DNA of 64,000 bases, taken from Curvibacter sp. AEP1-3 (GTDB lineage: Bacteria > Pseudomonadota > Gammaproteobacteria > Burkholderiales > Burkholderiaceae_C). The position numbers and the translations under genes were made by a program. The DNA is taken from contig NZ_CP015698.1 of the NCBI RefSeq assembly GCF_002163715.1, positions 4,105,674 through 4,169,673 of the forward strand. The letters run 5' to 3'. A model generated the notes under the pieces. It made no database searches. It had not been told where the DNA came from and saw only the letters and a list, made by a program, of their open reading frames with translations. Below are positions 19,554-29,422 of the stretch, in pieces; position 1 is the stretch's first letter; each line of letters starts with the position of its first letter.

Positions 19554-20468
19554 TTAGAGAGACGATTTTAGGTGGTCGACCAGCAAGCGCGCGCTGCGTG
19601 GCAGGGTCGAGAAGTCGCGGGCCACCAGCTCAATGCGGCGGTGGGCCCAGGGGTCGGTGAGGGGTACTGCTGCCAATTCGCCGGCGCTATGCATCAGCGT
19701 GAATGCGCGCAGGGGCATGACGCCCACGCCCAGGCCGTTGTGAATCATGCGGCACATGGCATCGAGCCCGGTGACCTGGATGCGCAGTTTGATGCTTTGG
19801 CCCAGCGCTGTGGCCGCCTGGCGCATAGCGACATAGATGGAGCTGTTGGAATGCAGGCCCACATGGTCCAGCGCCAAGGTGTCCGCGAACGCCACTGAGG
19901 ACTCGCGGGCGAGCGCATGGGTGCGGGGAGCAATAAGCACCAGTTGGTCCTGCCGGTAGGGCAGGGTCTGCAATTCGCCCACGCCGTCCGCCGTATTGCA
20001 GACACCGAAATCGGCGGCACCTTCCTCAACGGCACGAATGACTTCGGTGCTCAGGTGCTCTTCCAGATCGATCTTGATGCCTTGGTGGGCACGGATGAAG
20101 GCACCCAGGTCTTCCGGCAGAAACTGCACCGTGGCCGAGATGCTGGCGTGTACCCGCACCTGGCCTTTGGCGCCGTCGGCGTATTCCGTCAACTCAGTGT
20201 GCATGCGGTCCAGGCTGAAGAACACGCTGCGGGCGTGGTGCAACAGGCTTTGCCCCGCTGGGGTAGGGTGCACACCGCGTGAATGGCGTTGTAGCAGCTG
20301 GCTGCCTAGCGCCAGCTCCAGATCACTGAGCCGCTTGCTGAGTGCCGAGGGGGCAATGAATTCGCGCTCCGCAGCCTTGCCGATGCTACCTGTCTCGCAG
20401 ACAGCCACAAACATCTGTAGCGATGTCAGGTCCATCCGGCGGGTGAGGGGGCGGTCAATGTGCGGCAT
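19554..20468 (-). CDS. LysR-family transcriptional regulator
   Basis: A regulator of about 304 residues (293 if ATG 20435 is used, which places the helix-turn-helix at the usual distance: [20 protein letters not shown]). The winged HTH is followed by a type 2 periplasmic-binding-like effector domain. It is transcribed in the same direction as leuC, 11 bases upstream, as in the Pseudomonas leuC region where a LysR gene also precedes leuC. That position suggests control of the leucine genes, but the effector is unknown. Confidence 0.85.
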   Translation of the reverse strand: MPHIDRPLTRRMDLTSLQMFVAVCETGSIGKAAEREFIAPSALSKRLSDLELALGSQLLQRHSRGVHPTPAGQSLLHHARSVFFSLDRMHTELTEYADGAKGQVRVHASISATVQFLPEDLGAFIRAHQGIKIDLEEHLSTEVIRAVEEGAADFGVCNTADGVGELQTLPYRQDQLVLIAPRTHALARESSVAFADTLALDHVGLHSNSSIYVAMRQAATALGQSIKLRIQVTGLDAMCRMIHNGLGVGVMPLRAFTLMHSAGELAAVPLTDPWAHRRIELVARDFSTLPRSARLLVDHLKSSL

Positions 20469-20609
20469 TTAGAGACGGCATCGTGATCAGCGATGTGAAG
20501 TCGGTATTTTCCCACTTGCTACGGGATTAGTCATCGCATTTCGAGATGCCATAGATCTTGACTGGGAAAGGCTTCTTCTCGACATGCAGCAGTCGATGGG
20601 CTGTAAATT

Positions 20610-20664
20610 GCTATGAAAACAGTAGCTACTCGCGCAGAGTCCATGTGCGCTAGAGCCGGATTGG
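20610..20664 (+). repeat. Dispersed GATAGCTGCT-type repeat, intergenic copy
   Basis: GCTATGAAAACAGTAGCTAC, TCGCGCAG, then GTGCGCTAGAGCC. It lies between the LysR gene and the gltA terminator, with no gene overlap. Confidence 0.8.
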
Positions 20665-20668
20665 ATAC

Positions 20669-20704
20669 AAAAAACCCCGCGGCCTTTGTAGGCGGCGGGG
20701 TTTT
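20669..20704 (-). terminator. gltA intrinsic terminator
   Basis: AAAACCCCGC on one side and GGCGGGGTTTT on the other form a GC-rich stem with flanking A and T runs, 20 bases after the gltA stop. It closes the sdh-gltA operon. Confidence 0.85.
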
Positions 20705-20724
20705 CAGGGTAGGCCCGGGAGGGC

Positions 20725-22035
20725 TTAACGCTGGTCCAGTGGCTTGACGTCGCGCTTGACGGAGCCGGTGAACAACTGGCGTGGGCGGCCGATCTTGTAC
20801 TCAGGGTCGCCGATCATCTCGTTCAACTGGGCAATCCAGCCGACGGTACGAGCCAAAGCGAAGATACCGGTGAACAGGTTCACAGGGATGCCGATGGCGC
20901 GTTGCACGATGCCGGAATAGAAGTCCACGTTGGGGTACAGCTTGCGCTGGACAAAGTAGTCGTCTTCCAGAGCAATCTTTTCCAGCTGCTTGGCCAGCTT
21001 GAACAAGGGGTCGTTTTCCAGACCCAAGGCTTCCAGCACTTCGTTGCAGGTTTCCTGCATGAGCTTGGCGCGGGGGTCGTAGTTCTTGTACACGCGGTGA
21101 CCGAAGCCCATGAGCTTGACACCGGAGTTCTTGTCCTTGACCTGTTCCATGAACTGGCCGACCTTGGACACGCCGCCTTGGCGCTGGATGTCTTCCAGCA
21201 TGTTCAGGCAGGCTTCGTTGGCGCCACCGTGGGCAGGGCCCCACAAGCAAGCCACGCCGGCGGCAATGGCTGCAAACGGGTTGGTGCCGGAAGATCCGCA
21301 CAGGCGCACAGTGGAGGTAGACGCGTTTTGCTCGTGGTCTGCGTGCAGGATGAAGATGCGGTCCATCGCACGTTCGATCACGGGGTTGACCTTGTACTCT
21401 TCGCAAGGAGTGCCGAACATCATGCGCAGGAAGTTGCCGGAGTAGCTCAGGTCGTTCTGCGGGTACATGAAAGGCTGGCCCACGCCGTACTTGTAGGCCA
21501 TGGCCACGAGCGTAGGCATCTTGGCGATCAGGCGGATCGCGGCGATTTCGCGGTGCTCGGGGTTATTGATGTCGGTGCTGTCGTGGTAGAACGCAGACAG
21601 TGCGCCCACCAAGCCGGTCAATACGGCCATAGGGTGCGCGTCGCGGCGGAAGCCACGCAGGAAGAACTGCATCTGCTCGTTGACCATGGTGTGGTTGGTC
21701 ACGAGTTTGTGGAACGCCACTTGTTCGGTTTTGTTGGGCAATTCGCCCTTCAGCAACAGGTGGCAGGTGTCGAGGTAGTCGACGTTGGTGGCCAACTGTT
21801 CGATGGGGTAGCCGCGGTACAGCAGTTCACCCTTGTCGCCGTCGATGTAAGTGATGCCGGACTGGCAGGAAGCGGTTGAGAGAAAACCGGGGTCATACGT
21901 GAACATGCCAGTCTGGGCGTAAAGCTTGCGGATGTCGATCACATCCGGTCCGATGTTGCCCTGGTACACGGGCATTTCCACACTGGGGCTGCCGTTACTG
22001 AACGACAGGGTGGCTTTGTTATCAGCTAGTTTCAT
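20725..22035 (-). CDS. gltA: Citrate synthase
   Basis: A 436-residue type II (proteobacterial) citrate synthase that condenses acetyl-CoA and oxaloacetate. Active-site His residues are in [12 protein letters not shown] and [16 protein letters not shown], and catalytic Asp in VDFYSGIV. The N-terminal zinc-like domain begins [15 protein letters not shown]. It ends the sdhC-sdhD-sdhA-sdhB-sdhE-gltA run, 10 bases after sdhE. Confidence 0.98.
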   Translation of the reverse strand: MKLADNKATLSFSNGSPSVEMPVYQGNIGPDVIDIRKLYAQTGMFTYDPGFLSTASCQSGITYIDGDKGELLYRGYPIEQLATNVDYLDTCHLLLKGELPNKTEQVAFHKLVTNHTMVNEQMQFFLRGFRRDAHPMAVLTGLVGALSAFYHDSTDINNPEHREIAAIRLIAKMPTLVAMAYKYGVGQPFMYPQNDLSYSGNFLRMMFGTPCEEYKVNPVIERAMDRIFILHADHEQNASTSTVRLCGSSGTNPFAAIAAGVACLWGPAHGGANEACLNMLEDIQRQGGVSKVGQFMEQVKDKNSGVKLMGFGHRVYKNYDPRAKLMQETCNEVLEALGLENDPLFKLAKQLEKIALEDDYFVQRKLYPNVDFYSGIVQRAIGIPVNLFTGIFALARTVGWIAQLNEMIGDPEYKIGRPRQLFTGSVKRDVKPLDQR

Positions 22036-22045
22036 CTTTCGCCTT

Positions 22046-22324
22046 TCAGAGAGGTTCTCTCAACATTTTTAAAACTTCATGGACGTCTGCGCGATCGAGG
22101 GCAGCGTCCACCTGCAACAGCGTTTTTCGTGCCAGATGGACGTCCAGCAGGTCGTTGTCGCTCAAGTCCATCAGCGCCGACAGGGCATCGGCATGGCGCA
22201 CCGTCAGCGTATCGCTGTACCGGCGGAAGAAGCGCTCGATGAACAAGTCGTTTTCCAGCAAGCCGCGCCGGCAACGCCATTGCAGCTTGCTCAAACCCCG
22301 TTCATCAATCAATGCTTCAGTCAC
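22046..22324 (-). CDS. sdhE: SdhE flavinylation factor
   Basis: A 92-residue protein that helps attach FAD covalently to SdhA. The [14 protein letters not shown] segment corresponds to the RGxxE motif of SdhE/YgfY that contacts the flavoprotein. Placement between sdhB and gltA supports the role. Confidence 0.9.
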   Translation of the reverse strand: MTEALIDERGLSKLQWRCRRGLLENDLFIERFFRRYSDTLTVRHADALSALMDLSDNDLLDVHLARKTLLQVDAALDRADVHEVLKMLREPL

Positions 22325-22345
22325 GCGTGTGCACCTTGGTCTGTA

Positions 22346-23050
22346 TCAAACGGCACGCAAGACCATCATTTCCTTGATCTTGCCGATGGCCTTGGTGGGG
22401 TTCAAACCCTTGGGGCACACATCGACGCAGTTCATGATGGTGTGGCAACGGAACAGGCGGTAAGGATCTTCCAGATTGTCCAGGCGCTCACCGGTAGCTT
22501 GATCGCGGCTGTCCGCAATAAAGCGGTAGGCCTGCAGCAAGCCGGCCGGACCCACAAACTTGTCGGGGTTCCACCAGAAGCTGGGGCAGCTGGTAGAGCA
22601 GCTGGCGCACAAGATGCACTCGTACAGGCCGTTGAGTTCTTCACGCTCTTCGGGGGACTGCAGACGCTCTTTCTCGGGCGGCACCGTGTCGTTGATCAGG
22701 TAAGGCTTGATCGAGTTGTACTGCTTGAAGAACTGGGTCATATCCACGATCAGATCGCGGATCACGGGCAGACCGGGCAGGGGCTTGAGGACGATTTTGC
22801 CGGGCAAGGTCAGCATATTGGTCAGGCAAGCCAGACCGTTCTTGCCGTTGATGTTCATGGCATCCGATCCGCATACACCTTCGCGGCATGAGCGGCGGAA
22901 GGAGATGGAAGGATCGATGGCCTTGAGCTTCATTAAGGCGTCCAGCAGCATGCGCTCGGAACCGTCGAGTTCTACCTCGATGTCCTGCATGTAAGGCTTG
23001 GCATCCTTGTCTGGATCGTAGCGGTAGATGGAGAAAGTACGTTTGGTCAT
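22346..23050 (-). CDS. sdhB: Succinate dehydrogenase iron-sulfur subunit
   Basis: A 234-residue electron-transfer subunit with three clusters: the [2Fe-2S] motif SCREGVCGSDAMNINGKNGLAC, then ECILCASCSTSCPSFWWNP and CHTIMNCVDVCPKGLNP for the [4Fe-4S] and [3Fe-4S] centres. (The first motif starts at about residue 61.) Complete and typical in length. It lies between sdhA and sdhE. Confidence 0.98.
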   Translation of the reverse strand: MTKRTFSIYRYDPDKDAKPYMQDIEVELDGSERMLLDALMKLKAIDPSISFRRSCREGVCGSDAMNINGKNGLACLTNMLTLPGKIVLKPLPGLPVIRDLIVDMTQFFKQYNSIKPYLINDTVPPEKERLQSPEEREELNGLYECILCASCSTSCPSFWWNPDKFVGPAGLLQAYRFIADSRDQATGERLDNLEDPYRLFRCHTIMNCVDVCPKGLNPTKAIGKIKEMMVLRAV

Positions 23051-23077
23051 GTTCAGGTTCTCGCGAAGGGTCTACGC

Positions 23078-24868
23078 TTAGAAAGTACGGACTTTGAGTG
23101 GAACGGAGTCCACAGTCAAAGGCTTCATCTGCACGGGCTTGTAGCTCAGGCGGTTGCCTTCGCTATACCACAGGGTATGTTTGTGCCAGTCTTGGTCGTT
23201 ACGGCCATTCGGGTGCTCAGGGGTATCGCCGTAATCGTCCACGGTGTGGGCGCCGCGGCTTTCGTGGCGAGCAGCTGCCGACACGATTGTTGCTTCGGCC
23301 GCTTCGATCAGGTTTTCGACTTCCAGCGCTTCGATGCGAGCTGTGTTGAATACCTTGGACTTGTCCTTGAGGTTAAGGGCTTTGACGCGTTCGCGCAGCT
23401 CGGCGATCTTGACCACGCCTTCGTCCATGCTCTTCTGGGTACGGAACACGCCGGCGTGTTGTTGCATGGAAGCGCGCAGGTCGTTAGCAACGTCCTGGGC
23501 GTACTCACCGCTGCCGGCATTGTCCAGGCGGGAAACGCGCGCCAGGGTGCGGTCTGCGGCGTCCTTTGGCAATGGCTTATGCTCTTTGCTGCCCTTGATG
23601 TAGTTGACGATGTGGTTGCCTGCTGCGCGGCCGAACACCAGCAAATCCAGCAAGGAGTTGGTGCCCAGGCGGTTGGCGCCGTGCACCGAAACGCAAGAGC
23701 ATTCGCCCACTGCGTACAAACCGTTGACAACCTGGTTGTGCACGTCGCCGTTTTGCACCACCACCTGGCCATTGACGTTGGTGGGAATACCACCCATCTG
23801 GTAGTGGATGGTGGGCACCACGGGGATAGGTTCTTTGGTGATGTCCACGTTGGCGAAGTTCACGCCGATTTCATACACCGATGGCAGGCGCTTGTGGATG
23901 GTTTCTGCACCCAAGTGGTCCAGCTTCAAGAGCACATAGTCCTTGTTCGGACCGCAGCCACGGCCTTCCTTGATTTCCTGGTCCATGGAGCGGGACACGA
24001 AGTCACGCGGAGCCAAGTCTTTCAGGGTAGGCGCATAGCGCTCCATGAAACGTTCGCCGTTGCTGTTGAGCAGAATAGCGCCTTCGCCGCGGCAACCTTC
24101 GGTCAGCAACACGCCGGCACCAGCCACGCCGGTGGGGTGGAACTGCCAGAACTCCATGTCTTCCAACGGTATGCCGGCACGCGCTGCCATGCCAAGGCCG
24201 TCACCGGTGTTGATGAAGGCGTTGGTGGAGGCCGCAAAGATACGACCTGCGCCACCGGTGGCCAGCAGGGTGGTCTTGGCTTCCAGAATGTGGATATCGC
24301 CGGTTTCCATTTCCAGGGCGGTGACACCGACCACGTCGCCTTCGGCGTCACGGATCAGGTCCAGTGCCATCCACTCCACGAAGAAGCTGGTCTTGGCTGC
24401 CACGTTCTGCTGGTACAGCGTGTGCAACATGGCGTGACCGGTACGGTCAGCGGCAGCGCAAGCGCGTTCCACAGCCTTTTCGCCGTAGTTGGCGGTGTGG
24501 CCGCCGAAGGGGCGCTGGTAAATGGTGCCGTCAGGGTTGCGGTCGAAAGGCATACCCATGTGCTCCAGGTCGTACACCACCTTGGGAGCTTCACGGCACA
24601 TGAACTCGATAGCGTCCTGGTCGCCGAGCCAGTCGGAGCCCTTGACGGTGTCATAGAAGTGGTAGTGCCAGTTGTCGTCGTTCATGTTGCCCAAGGAGGC
24701 ACCGATGCCGCCTTGTGCTGCCACGGTGTGGGAGCGGGTGGGGAACACTTTGGACAGAACGGCCACATTCAGACCGGCACGTGCCAGCTGCAGGGAAGCG
24801 CGCATGCCGGAGCCACCGGCGCCGACGATCACGACGTCGAATTTGCGTTTAGAGACGGAGTAAGACAT
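23078..24868 (-). CDS. sdhA: Succinate dehydrogenase flavoprotein subunit
   Basis: A 596-residue FAD subunit that oxidises succinate to fumarate. VVIVGAGGSGMRASLQLARA is the dinucleotide fold, SHTVAAQGGI includes the His that binds FAD, and the catalytic RxxxE/H region surrounds EFWQFHPTGVAGAG and the later HGANRLGTNSLLDLL. Length is typical (588-601). Confidence 0.98.
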   Translation of the reverse strand: MSYSVSKRKFDVVIVGAGGSGMRASLQLARAGLNVAVLSKVFPTRSHTVAAQGGIGASLGNMNDDNWHYHFYDTVKGSDWLGDQDAIEFMCREAPKVVYDLEHMGMPFDRNPDGTIYQRPFGGHTANYGEKAVERACAAADRTGHAMLHTLYQQNVAAKTSFFVEWMALDLIRDAEGDVVGVTALEMETGDIHILEAKTTLLATGGAGRIFAASTNAFINTGDGLGMAARAGIPLEDMEFWQFHPTGVAGAGVLLTEGCRGEGAILLNSNGERFMERYAPTLKDLAPRDFVSRSMDQEIKEGRGCGPNKDYVLLKLDHLGAETIHKRLPSVYEIGVNFANVDITKEPIPVVPTIHYQMGGIPTNVNGQVVVQNGDVHNQVVNGLYAVGECSCVSVHGANRLGTNSLLDLLVFGRAAGNHIVNYIKGSKEHKPLPKDAADRTLARVSRLDNAGSGEYAQDVANDLRASMQQHAGVFRTQKSMDEGVVKIAELRERVKALNLKDKSKVFNTARIEALEVENLIEAAEATIVSAAARHESRGAHTVDDYGDTPEHPNGRNDQDWHKHTLWYSEGNRLSYKPVQMKPLTVDSVPLKVRTF

Positions 24869-24891
24869 GTATTAGTGCCTGTTGGAGGGGA

Positions 24892-25257
24892 TCAGAGACG
24901 CCACAGAACCTGGATAGCCCAGCCGGCGCAGCCGACCAGCCAAACAATGGAGAACACTTGCAGAGACAAGCGGATGGAGACGGGTTTGACGTAATCCATC
25001 CAGATATCGCGCACACCCACCCATACGTGGTACAGCATGGCGATGATGACCGCGAAGGTCAGGAACTTCATCCACTGCTGGGAGAAGATGCCGGCCCACT
25101 TGTCGTAGCCGATGGGGCCTTTGAACAAAATCACCTGCGCCAGCAGGGCGATGGTGAACAAAGCCATCAAGACGGCGGTGACGCGTTGCGCCAGCCAGTC
25201 CCGCAGGCCGTAGTGCGCGCCAACGACGACGCGCTTGGATCCGTAATTCACTGCCAT
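24892..25257 (-). CDS. sdhD: Succinate dehydrogenase membrane anchor SdhD
   Basis: A 121-residue anchor with three membrane helices (around 21-40, 60-78 and 95-118). GLRDWLAQRVTAVLMALFT carries the RxxA/quinone-side region, and YHVWVGVRDIWMDYVKPVSI the heme/quinone loop with the conserved His and Asp-Tyr. It pairs with SdhC. Confidence 0.93.
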   Translation of the reverse strand: MAVNYGSKRVVVGAHYGLRDWLAQRVTAVLMALFTIALLAQVILFKGPIGYDKWAGIFSQQWMKFLTFAVIIAMLYHVWVGVRDIWMDYVKPVSIRLSLQVFSIVWLVGCAGWAIQVLWRL

Positions 25258-25278
25258 TTGGTTTTCCTTTTCTCGTTG

Positions 25279-25722
25279 TTAGTAGGCGCCGAAGAGCTTG
25301 AGGGCCAGCACCAGGGTGAGCAAGCTGCCCAGACCCAGAGTGAAGATGGCGGAGCTGCGACCGAATTCTTTGCTCACCGCATGGTTGATGTCCATCCACA
25401 AGTGGCGCATGCCTGCGATGAAGTGGTGCAAATACGCCCAGATGATGGCCAGAGCCACCAGCTTCACAAACCAGCCGGGGATAAAGCCGACTCCAACGCT
25501 AAAGACGCTGGTGAACTTTGCAAATGAGATTTCCGAGGATACGGATGTGTCGAACATCCAGATAATGAAAGGCATCAGGATGAACATGATGGCGCCACTG
25601 ATGCGGTGCAGGATGGAAACCCATCCGGCGGGGGGGAGGCGATAGGTGGGCAGGTCACTCAGCGCATTGATGTTGCGGAATTCAGGCCGCGCGCGCTTGG
25701 GTTGGGAGTTGAGCTCAGTCAT
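25279..25722 (-). CDS. sdhC: Succinate dehydrogenase cytochrome b556 subunit SdhC
   Basis: A 147-residue anchor with RPEFRNINALSDLPTYRLPP, then the SILHRISGAIMFIL motif that shapes the quinone site, and HHFIAGMRHLWMD with the heme-ligand His. Three membrane helices. First gene of the sdh operon; the upstream 104 bases must carry its promoter. Confidence 0.94.
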   Translation of the reverse strand: MTELNSQPKRARPEFRNINALSDLPTYRLPPAGWVSILHRISGAIMFILMPFIIWMFDTSVSSEISFAKFTSVFSVGVGFIPGWFVKLVALAIIWAYLHHFIAGMRHLWMDINHAVSKEFGRSSAIFTLGLGSLLTLVLALKLFGAY

Positions 25723-25826
25723 GGATGGGCTTTCTTGGATGTAACGTGTTTGTAATTCTGGGAATCGCAGGCCAAAATTCTATTGCACCGCACCAATCTG
25801 ACATTGGACTTGCATGGTGCAACGCA
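25723..25826. promoter_or_regulatory. Control region between sdhC and the GntR gene
   Basis: On the minus strand, upstream of sdhC, a TAGAAT box (about 25777-25782) follows three related motifs, TTGCACC, GGTGCG and GGTGCAA; TTGCA-CCA-TGCAA is a small palindrome at the end of the GntR gene. This resembles a regulated promoter but the -35 is not clear. Confidence 0.35.
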
Positions 25827-26633
25827 TCAATTTAGCGCATTTCGATAGTAGTGTGTGTCGGTCAAGTACAAGCCCCGACGGAGCTCCATAGGTAAATCGT
25901 TGTAGGTGTACGCGGTACGCTCAACACTGAGCAAGGGGGTGCTTGCACCGATTTGGAGCAGATCTCGCTGCTCGGGGTCCGGAAGCACGGCTTTGATCTT
26001 TTCCTCGGCACGCACCATGCGCACGCCGAATTCTGTTTCAAAAAGCGCATACATCGCACCGTCATAGCTGGTCAGGCGCTCTGCCGTCAGCCCTTTGAAA
26101 GGGCCGCCGGGGAGCCACAGGTCTTCCAAAATGGTAGGAGTGCCTGCGAAAGACAACACGCGCCGCACTTGCAATACCGCATCACCAGATCGCAGAGACA
26201 AGGCGCGCGCCACATCAGCGCTGGCGCGGGTGCGCTTGCAGTCAATGATGCGGCGCTGGGCCGGCCCTTCGTTGGATGGGTCGCCCGCCTCAGGGACCAG
26301 TCGCAAAAAGCGGTATTGAATGTGCCGTTCAGCATGGGTGGCGACAAACGTACCCTTGCCCTGGCGGCGAACGACGAGGTTTTCGGCGGCGAGCTCATCA
26401 ATGGCTTTACGTACCGTGCCCTGGCTGACTTTGTACCGGCCGGCAAGCTCTTGCTCACTGGGAATGGCAGTGCTGGGTTTCCATTCGCCACTCTGCAGGC
26501 TTTGCAGTATGAGGGCCTTGATTTGCTGATAGAGCGGACTGAATGCCGGTGTGCCCGATGCCCCGGATTGCGCGCCCGGATCGACCGATGCGCCAGTAGC
26601 GCTGTCGTTCGCAGAGAGGGTGTTTGCAGGCAT
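25827..26633 (-). CDS. GntR-family (HutC/UTRA-type) transcriptional regulator
   Basis: A 268-residue regulator with a low-complexity N-terminus (about 1-35), a winged HTH (IPSEQELAGRYKVSQGTVRK, about 60-79, then IDELAAENLVVRRQGKGTFV) and a C-terminal UTRA ligand domain (LSVERTAYTYNDLPMELRRG). It lies between the sdh-gltA genes and divergent mdh, the usual place for the TCA-linked GntR in Burkholderiales. It probably senses a small acid and controls sdh and/or mdh; the ligand is unknown. Confidence 0.88.
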   Translation of the reverse strand: MPANTLSANDSATGASVDPGAQSGASGTPAFSPLYQQIKALILQSLQSGEWKPSTAIPSEQELAGRYKVSQGTVRKAIDELAAENLVVRRQGKGTFVATHAERHIQYRFLRLVPEAGDPSNEGPAQRRIIDCKRTRASADVARALSLRSGDAVLQVRRVLSFAGTPTILEDLWLPGGPFKGLTAERLTSYDGAMYALFETEFGVRMVRAEEKIKAVLPDPEQRDLLQIGASTPLLSVERTAYTYNDLPMELRRGLYLTDTHYYRNALN

Positions 26634-26685
26634 GGATGCGGGGTTTCTGTCAGCGACGAGTCAGGCTCGAAAAATTTCGCTAATC

Positions 26686-26707
26686 ATATCTTATATAAGA
26701 CATAAGA
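26686..26707. promoter_or_regulatory. Palindromic operator candidate between gntR and mdh
   Basis: A perfect 12-base palindrome TCTTATATAAGA (26689-26700), extended by one mismatch to 18 bases, followed by a direct repeat of ATAAGAC. It is the most symmetric, AT-rich site in the gap between the divergent GntR and mdh genes, and is a reasonable binding site for that GntR. Confidence 0.5.
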
Positions 26708-26822
26708 CAAATTGACCCGGCACTAAATTCGAGGGTAAACTCTCGGGCATTCTGCAGCGCAGCACGGCTTGTTGCGGGCGCTGCTCAGTCGCCGTTTTCT
26801 CAACACTTCCTGGAGTTTTACC

Positions 26823-27809
26823 ATGAGCAAGAAACCCGTCCGCGTTGCCGTTACAGGTGCAGCAGGTCAAATCGGTTACGCACTTCTGTTTCGCATCGCC
26901 TCCGGCGAAATGTTGGGCAAAGACCAGCCCGTGATCTTGCAATTGCTGGAAATCCCCGACGAGAAGGCCCAGAACGCGCTCAAGGGCGTGATCATGGAGT
27001 TGGAAGACTGCGCATTCCCGCTGTTGGCTGGTATCGAAGCCCATTCCGATCCCATGTCCGCCTTCAAGGACACCGACTACGCTTTGTTGGTGGGTTCCCG
27101 CCCACGCGGCCCCGGCATGGAGCGTGCCGAACTGCTGGCCATCAATGGCGCCATCTTCACCACCCAAGGCAAGGCACTGAACGCTGTGGCTTCCCGCAAC
27201 GTCAAGGTGCTGGTGGTGGGCAACCCCGCCAACACCAACGCCTACATCGCCATGAAGGCTGCGCCGGATCTGCCGGCCAAGAACTTCACCGCCATGCTGC
27301 GCCTGGACCACAACCGTGCTGCCAGCCAGTTGGCTTCCAAGACCGGCAAGGCCGTGGCGGACATCGAAAAATTGGCCGTGTGGGGTAACCACTCTCCCAC
27401 CATGTACGCCGATTACCGTTTTGCCACCATCGCTGGCCAGTCTGTGAAAGACATGATCAACGACGAAACCTGGAACCGCGAAACATTCCTGCCCACCGTG
27501 GGCAAGCGTGGTGCAGCCATCATTGCTGCACGTGGTTTGTCCTCCGCAGCGTCTGCTGCCAACGCGGCTATCGACCACATGCGTGACTGGGCTCTGGGCA
27601 CCAACGGCAAGTGGGTCACCATGGGCATTCCTTCCAACGGCGAATACGGCATTCCCAAGGAAGTCATGTTCGGTTACCCCGTGACCTGCGCGAACGGCGA
27701 ATACAAGATCGTCGAAGGCCTGGAAATTGACGCGTTCTCGCAAGAGTGCATCAACAAGACCTTGGCTGAACTGCAAGGCGAACAAGACGGCGTGAAACAC
27801 CTGCTGTAA
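26823..27809 (+). CDS. mdh: Malate dehydrogenase
   Basis: A 328-residue NAD-dependent enzyme of the Aquaspirillum/Burkholderiales group. [20 protein letters not shown] is the nucleotide fold; [16 protein letters not shown] and [15 protein letters not shown] carry the substrate arginine and catalytic His. ATG 26823 follows CCTGGAG and is preferred over upstream in-frame codons. It is followed closely by the CitE-like gene. Confidence 0.97.
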   Translation: MSKKPVRVAVTGAAGQIGYALLFRIASGEMLGKDQPVILQLLEIPDEKAQNALKGVIMELEDCAFPLLAGIEAHSDPMSAFKDTDYALLVGSRPRGPGMERAELLAINGAIFTTQGKALNAVASRNVKVLVVGNPANTNAYIAMKAAPDLPAKNFTAMLRLDHNRAASQLASKTGKAVADIEKLAVWGNHSPTMYADYRFATIAGQSVKDMINDETWNRETFLPTVGKRGAAIIAARGLSSAASAANAAIDHMRDWALGTNGKWVTMGIPSNGEYGIPKEVMFGYPVTCANGEYKIVEGLEIDAFSQECINKTLAELQGEQDGVKHLL

Positions 27810-27836
27810 TCCTTGGCCCACGCACCGGCACCCACC

Positions 27837-28895
27837 GTGAAGCATCCTCGCGACATCCTTTTAGGTGCGCAGGGTGCTGCGGGTGTACTGCCGGTGTGTG
27901 ACCATTACAGCGGCGTAGAAGCCCGCATGGTCAAGAGCCTGCAAATGCAGGCGGACATGACCCGGGAGTTCGGCGCTTGCGTGTTTGATGTGACGCTGGA
28001 CTGTGAAGACGGTGCGCCCGTCGGTGGAGAGCTCGATCATGCCAATATGGTTGCGGCGCTCGCCAATTCTGCGCAAAAAGCTCCTGATTTGATAGCAAAT
28101 GGCTTGCGCCGCCGTGTGGGTGCGCGCTTGCATGCGGTAGACCACCCTGCGTTTCTTCAGGATGTGGCGTGTGTGGTCGGCGCTGCTGCCCGTGCCCTGA
28201 GTTACATCATGCTGCCCAAGGTGGAGTCTGCCGCCGATGTGGAGGTTGCAGTCCGCGCTATCGATGCTTTGGGGCCTGTGGCTGCTGCGATTCCATTGCA
28301 TGTATTGATCGAATCCCCGGCAGCGGTACATCGCGCTTTTGAGATTGCGGCCCATGCACGCGTGCAGTCCATCAGTTTCGGTTTGATGGACTTTGTGTCC
28401 AGCCATGGTGGCGCTATCCCTGCAAGGGCGATGGGTGTCCGATCGGACACCGATGGCGATACCTTGGACCAGTTTCACCACCCCTTGGTCGTGCGTGCCA
28501 AGACAGATATCTCCAGCGCCTGCCATGCGTTTGGCAAGGTGCCATCGCATTGCGTGGTGACTGAGTTCAAAGACGCACAAGCCTTGAGCCGTGCAGCCCG
28601 CTATGCCGCCCAAGCCTTGGGCTATACCCGCATGTGGAGCATTCATCCGGACCAGATCCGGCCCATCGTTCAGGCCTTCGCCCCGGACGCAAAGGCGGTG
28701 GAGCAGGCGGCAGACATCGTGACCCGCGCCGCAGCCGCCGATTGGGGGCCTGTGTCGGCGGGAGGTGTTTTGCACGACCGGGCCAGTTACCGGTTTTTCT
28801 GGCAGGTGTTGGAACGTGCGCACGCCACTGGTGTGGCCGTGCCGTCGGAGGTATCTGTCTATTTCGAATCGACCCCTGTGAAGGAGGCCGCATGA
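27837..28895 (+). CDS. CitE-like HpcH/HpaI aldolase/citrate-lyase family protein
   Basis: A protein of about 352 residues of the CitE-like TIM-barrel lyase family (malyl-CoA/citramalyl-CoA lyase relatives). Key blocks are FDVTLDCEDGAPVGGE with the metal Asp/Glu, SYIMLPKVESAADVE, and LIESPAAVHRAFEIA with the metal Glu. No ATG is available near the start: GTG 27837 (giving VKHPRDILLGA) is preferred, TTG 27813 is the alternative. It follows mdh by under 30 bases and overlaps the next gene by ATGA. The acyl-CoA substrate is not established. Confidence 0.8.
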   Translation: MKHPRDILLGAQGAAGVLPVCDHYSGVEARMVKSLQMQADMTREFGACVFDVTLDCEDGAPVGGELDHANMVAALANSAQKAPDLIANGLRRRVGARLHAVDHPAFLQDVACVVGAAARALSYIMLPKVESAADVEVAVRAIDALGPVAAAIPLHVLIESPAAVHRAFEIAAHARVQSISFGLMDFVSSHGGAIPARAMGVRSDTDGDTLDQFHHPLVVRAKTDISSACHAFGKVPSHCVVTEFKDAQALSRAARYAAQALGYTRMWSIHPDQIRPIVQAFAPDAKAVEQAADIVTRAAAADWGPVSAGGVLHDRASYRFFWQVLERAHATGVAVPSEVSVYFESTPVKEAA

Positions 28896-29422
28896 TGAAG
28901 TTTGTCTGGCTGGTGACTGCCATGCTGTGCTCTGTGCTCTGGACCGGCTTCGCCGCCGCCAGCAGCGTTGCCCCGCAAGCTTCCAGTTCCAAGAAGAACA
29001 CGCGGGTACAGGCGCCTGCCAAGGCTGTCGACAAGCCGGTGGTCTTGAGCGAAGAACAATTGGCAGTAGCTCCCACGGTTGCGACCGGCGTATTGCCCTG
29101 TGAGCTGGCCCAGAAAGTGTCTGTGCAGGCGCACCCCGAGCATGCGGGGCATTTCGCCGTGGAATCCGGCAAGCAGCGGTTTGTGATGGTGCCTGTGGCT
29201 ACTTCGACCGGAGCGATTCGGCTGGAAGATGCAGCTCGGGGTGCCGTCTGGTTGCAGTTGGCCAACAAATCCATGTTGATGGATCACCGGCAAGGCCGGC
29301 GTTTGGCGGACGCTTGTATGAACGCTGAGCAGCAGGCCGTGGCACTGGCGATGGAGAAGAATCCGGCACCCAACTTGCTGGAGCCCTTGCCCGCGCCACA
29401 AGATGGCGCTGCTATGAAATAA
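28892..29422 (+). CDS. Secreted MliC-like/hypothetical protein
   Basis: A 176-residue exported protein with signal peptide MMKFVWLVTAMLCSVLWTGF...AAAS, a Lys/Ala/Pro linker, and a compact domain containing two cysteines (VLPCEL and ADACMN). The spacing of Cys, a central GAIRLEDAARGAVWLQLANKS and the final Cys recalls the lysozyme-inhibitor MliC barrel, but this is inference. AAGGAGG precedes ATG 28892, which overlaps the upstream stop. The last codons and stop (ATGAAATAA) are supplied by a dispersed repeat. Confidence 0.65.
   Translation: MMKFVWLVTAMLCSVLWTGFAAASSVAPQASSSKKNTRVQAPAKAVDKPVVLSEEQLAVAPTVATGVLPCELAQKVSVQAHPEHAGHFAVESGKQRFVMVPVATSTGAIRLEDAARGAVWLQLANKSMLMDHRQGRRLADACMNAEQQAVALAMEKNPAPNLLEPLPAPQDGAAMK

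Noticed and set aside
23177..24994. 605-codon plus-strand reading frame opposite sdhA
   Set aside because: Antisense shadow of a well-supported flavoprotein gene in a GC-rich genome.
28079..28112. Possible dispersed-repeat copy inside the CitE-like gene
   Set aside because: Only about 20 bases around GATTTGATAGC match and the second half is missing; likely chance.
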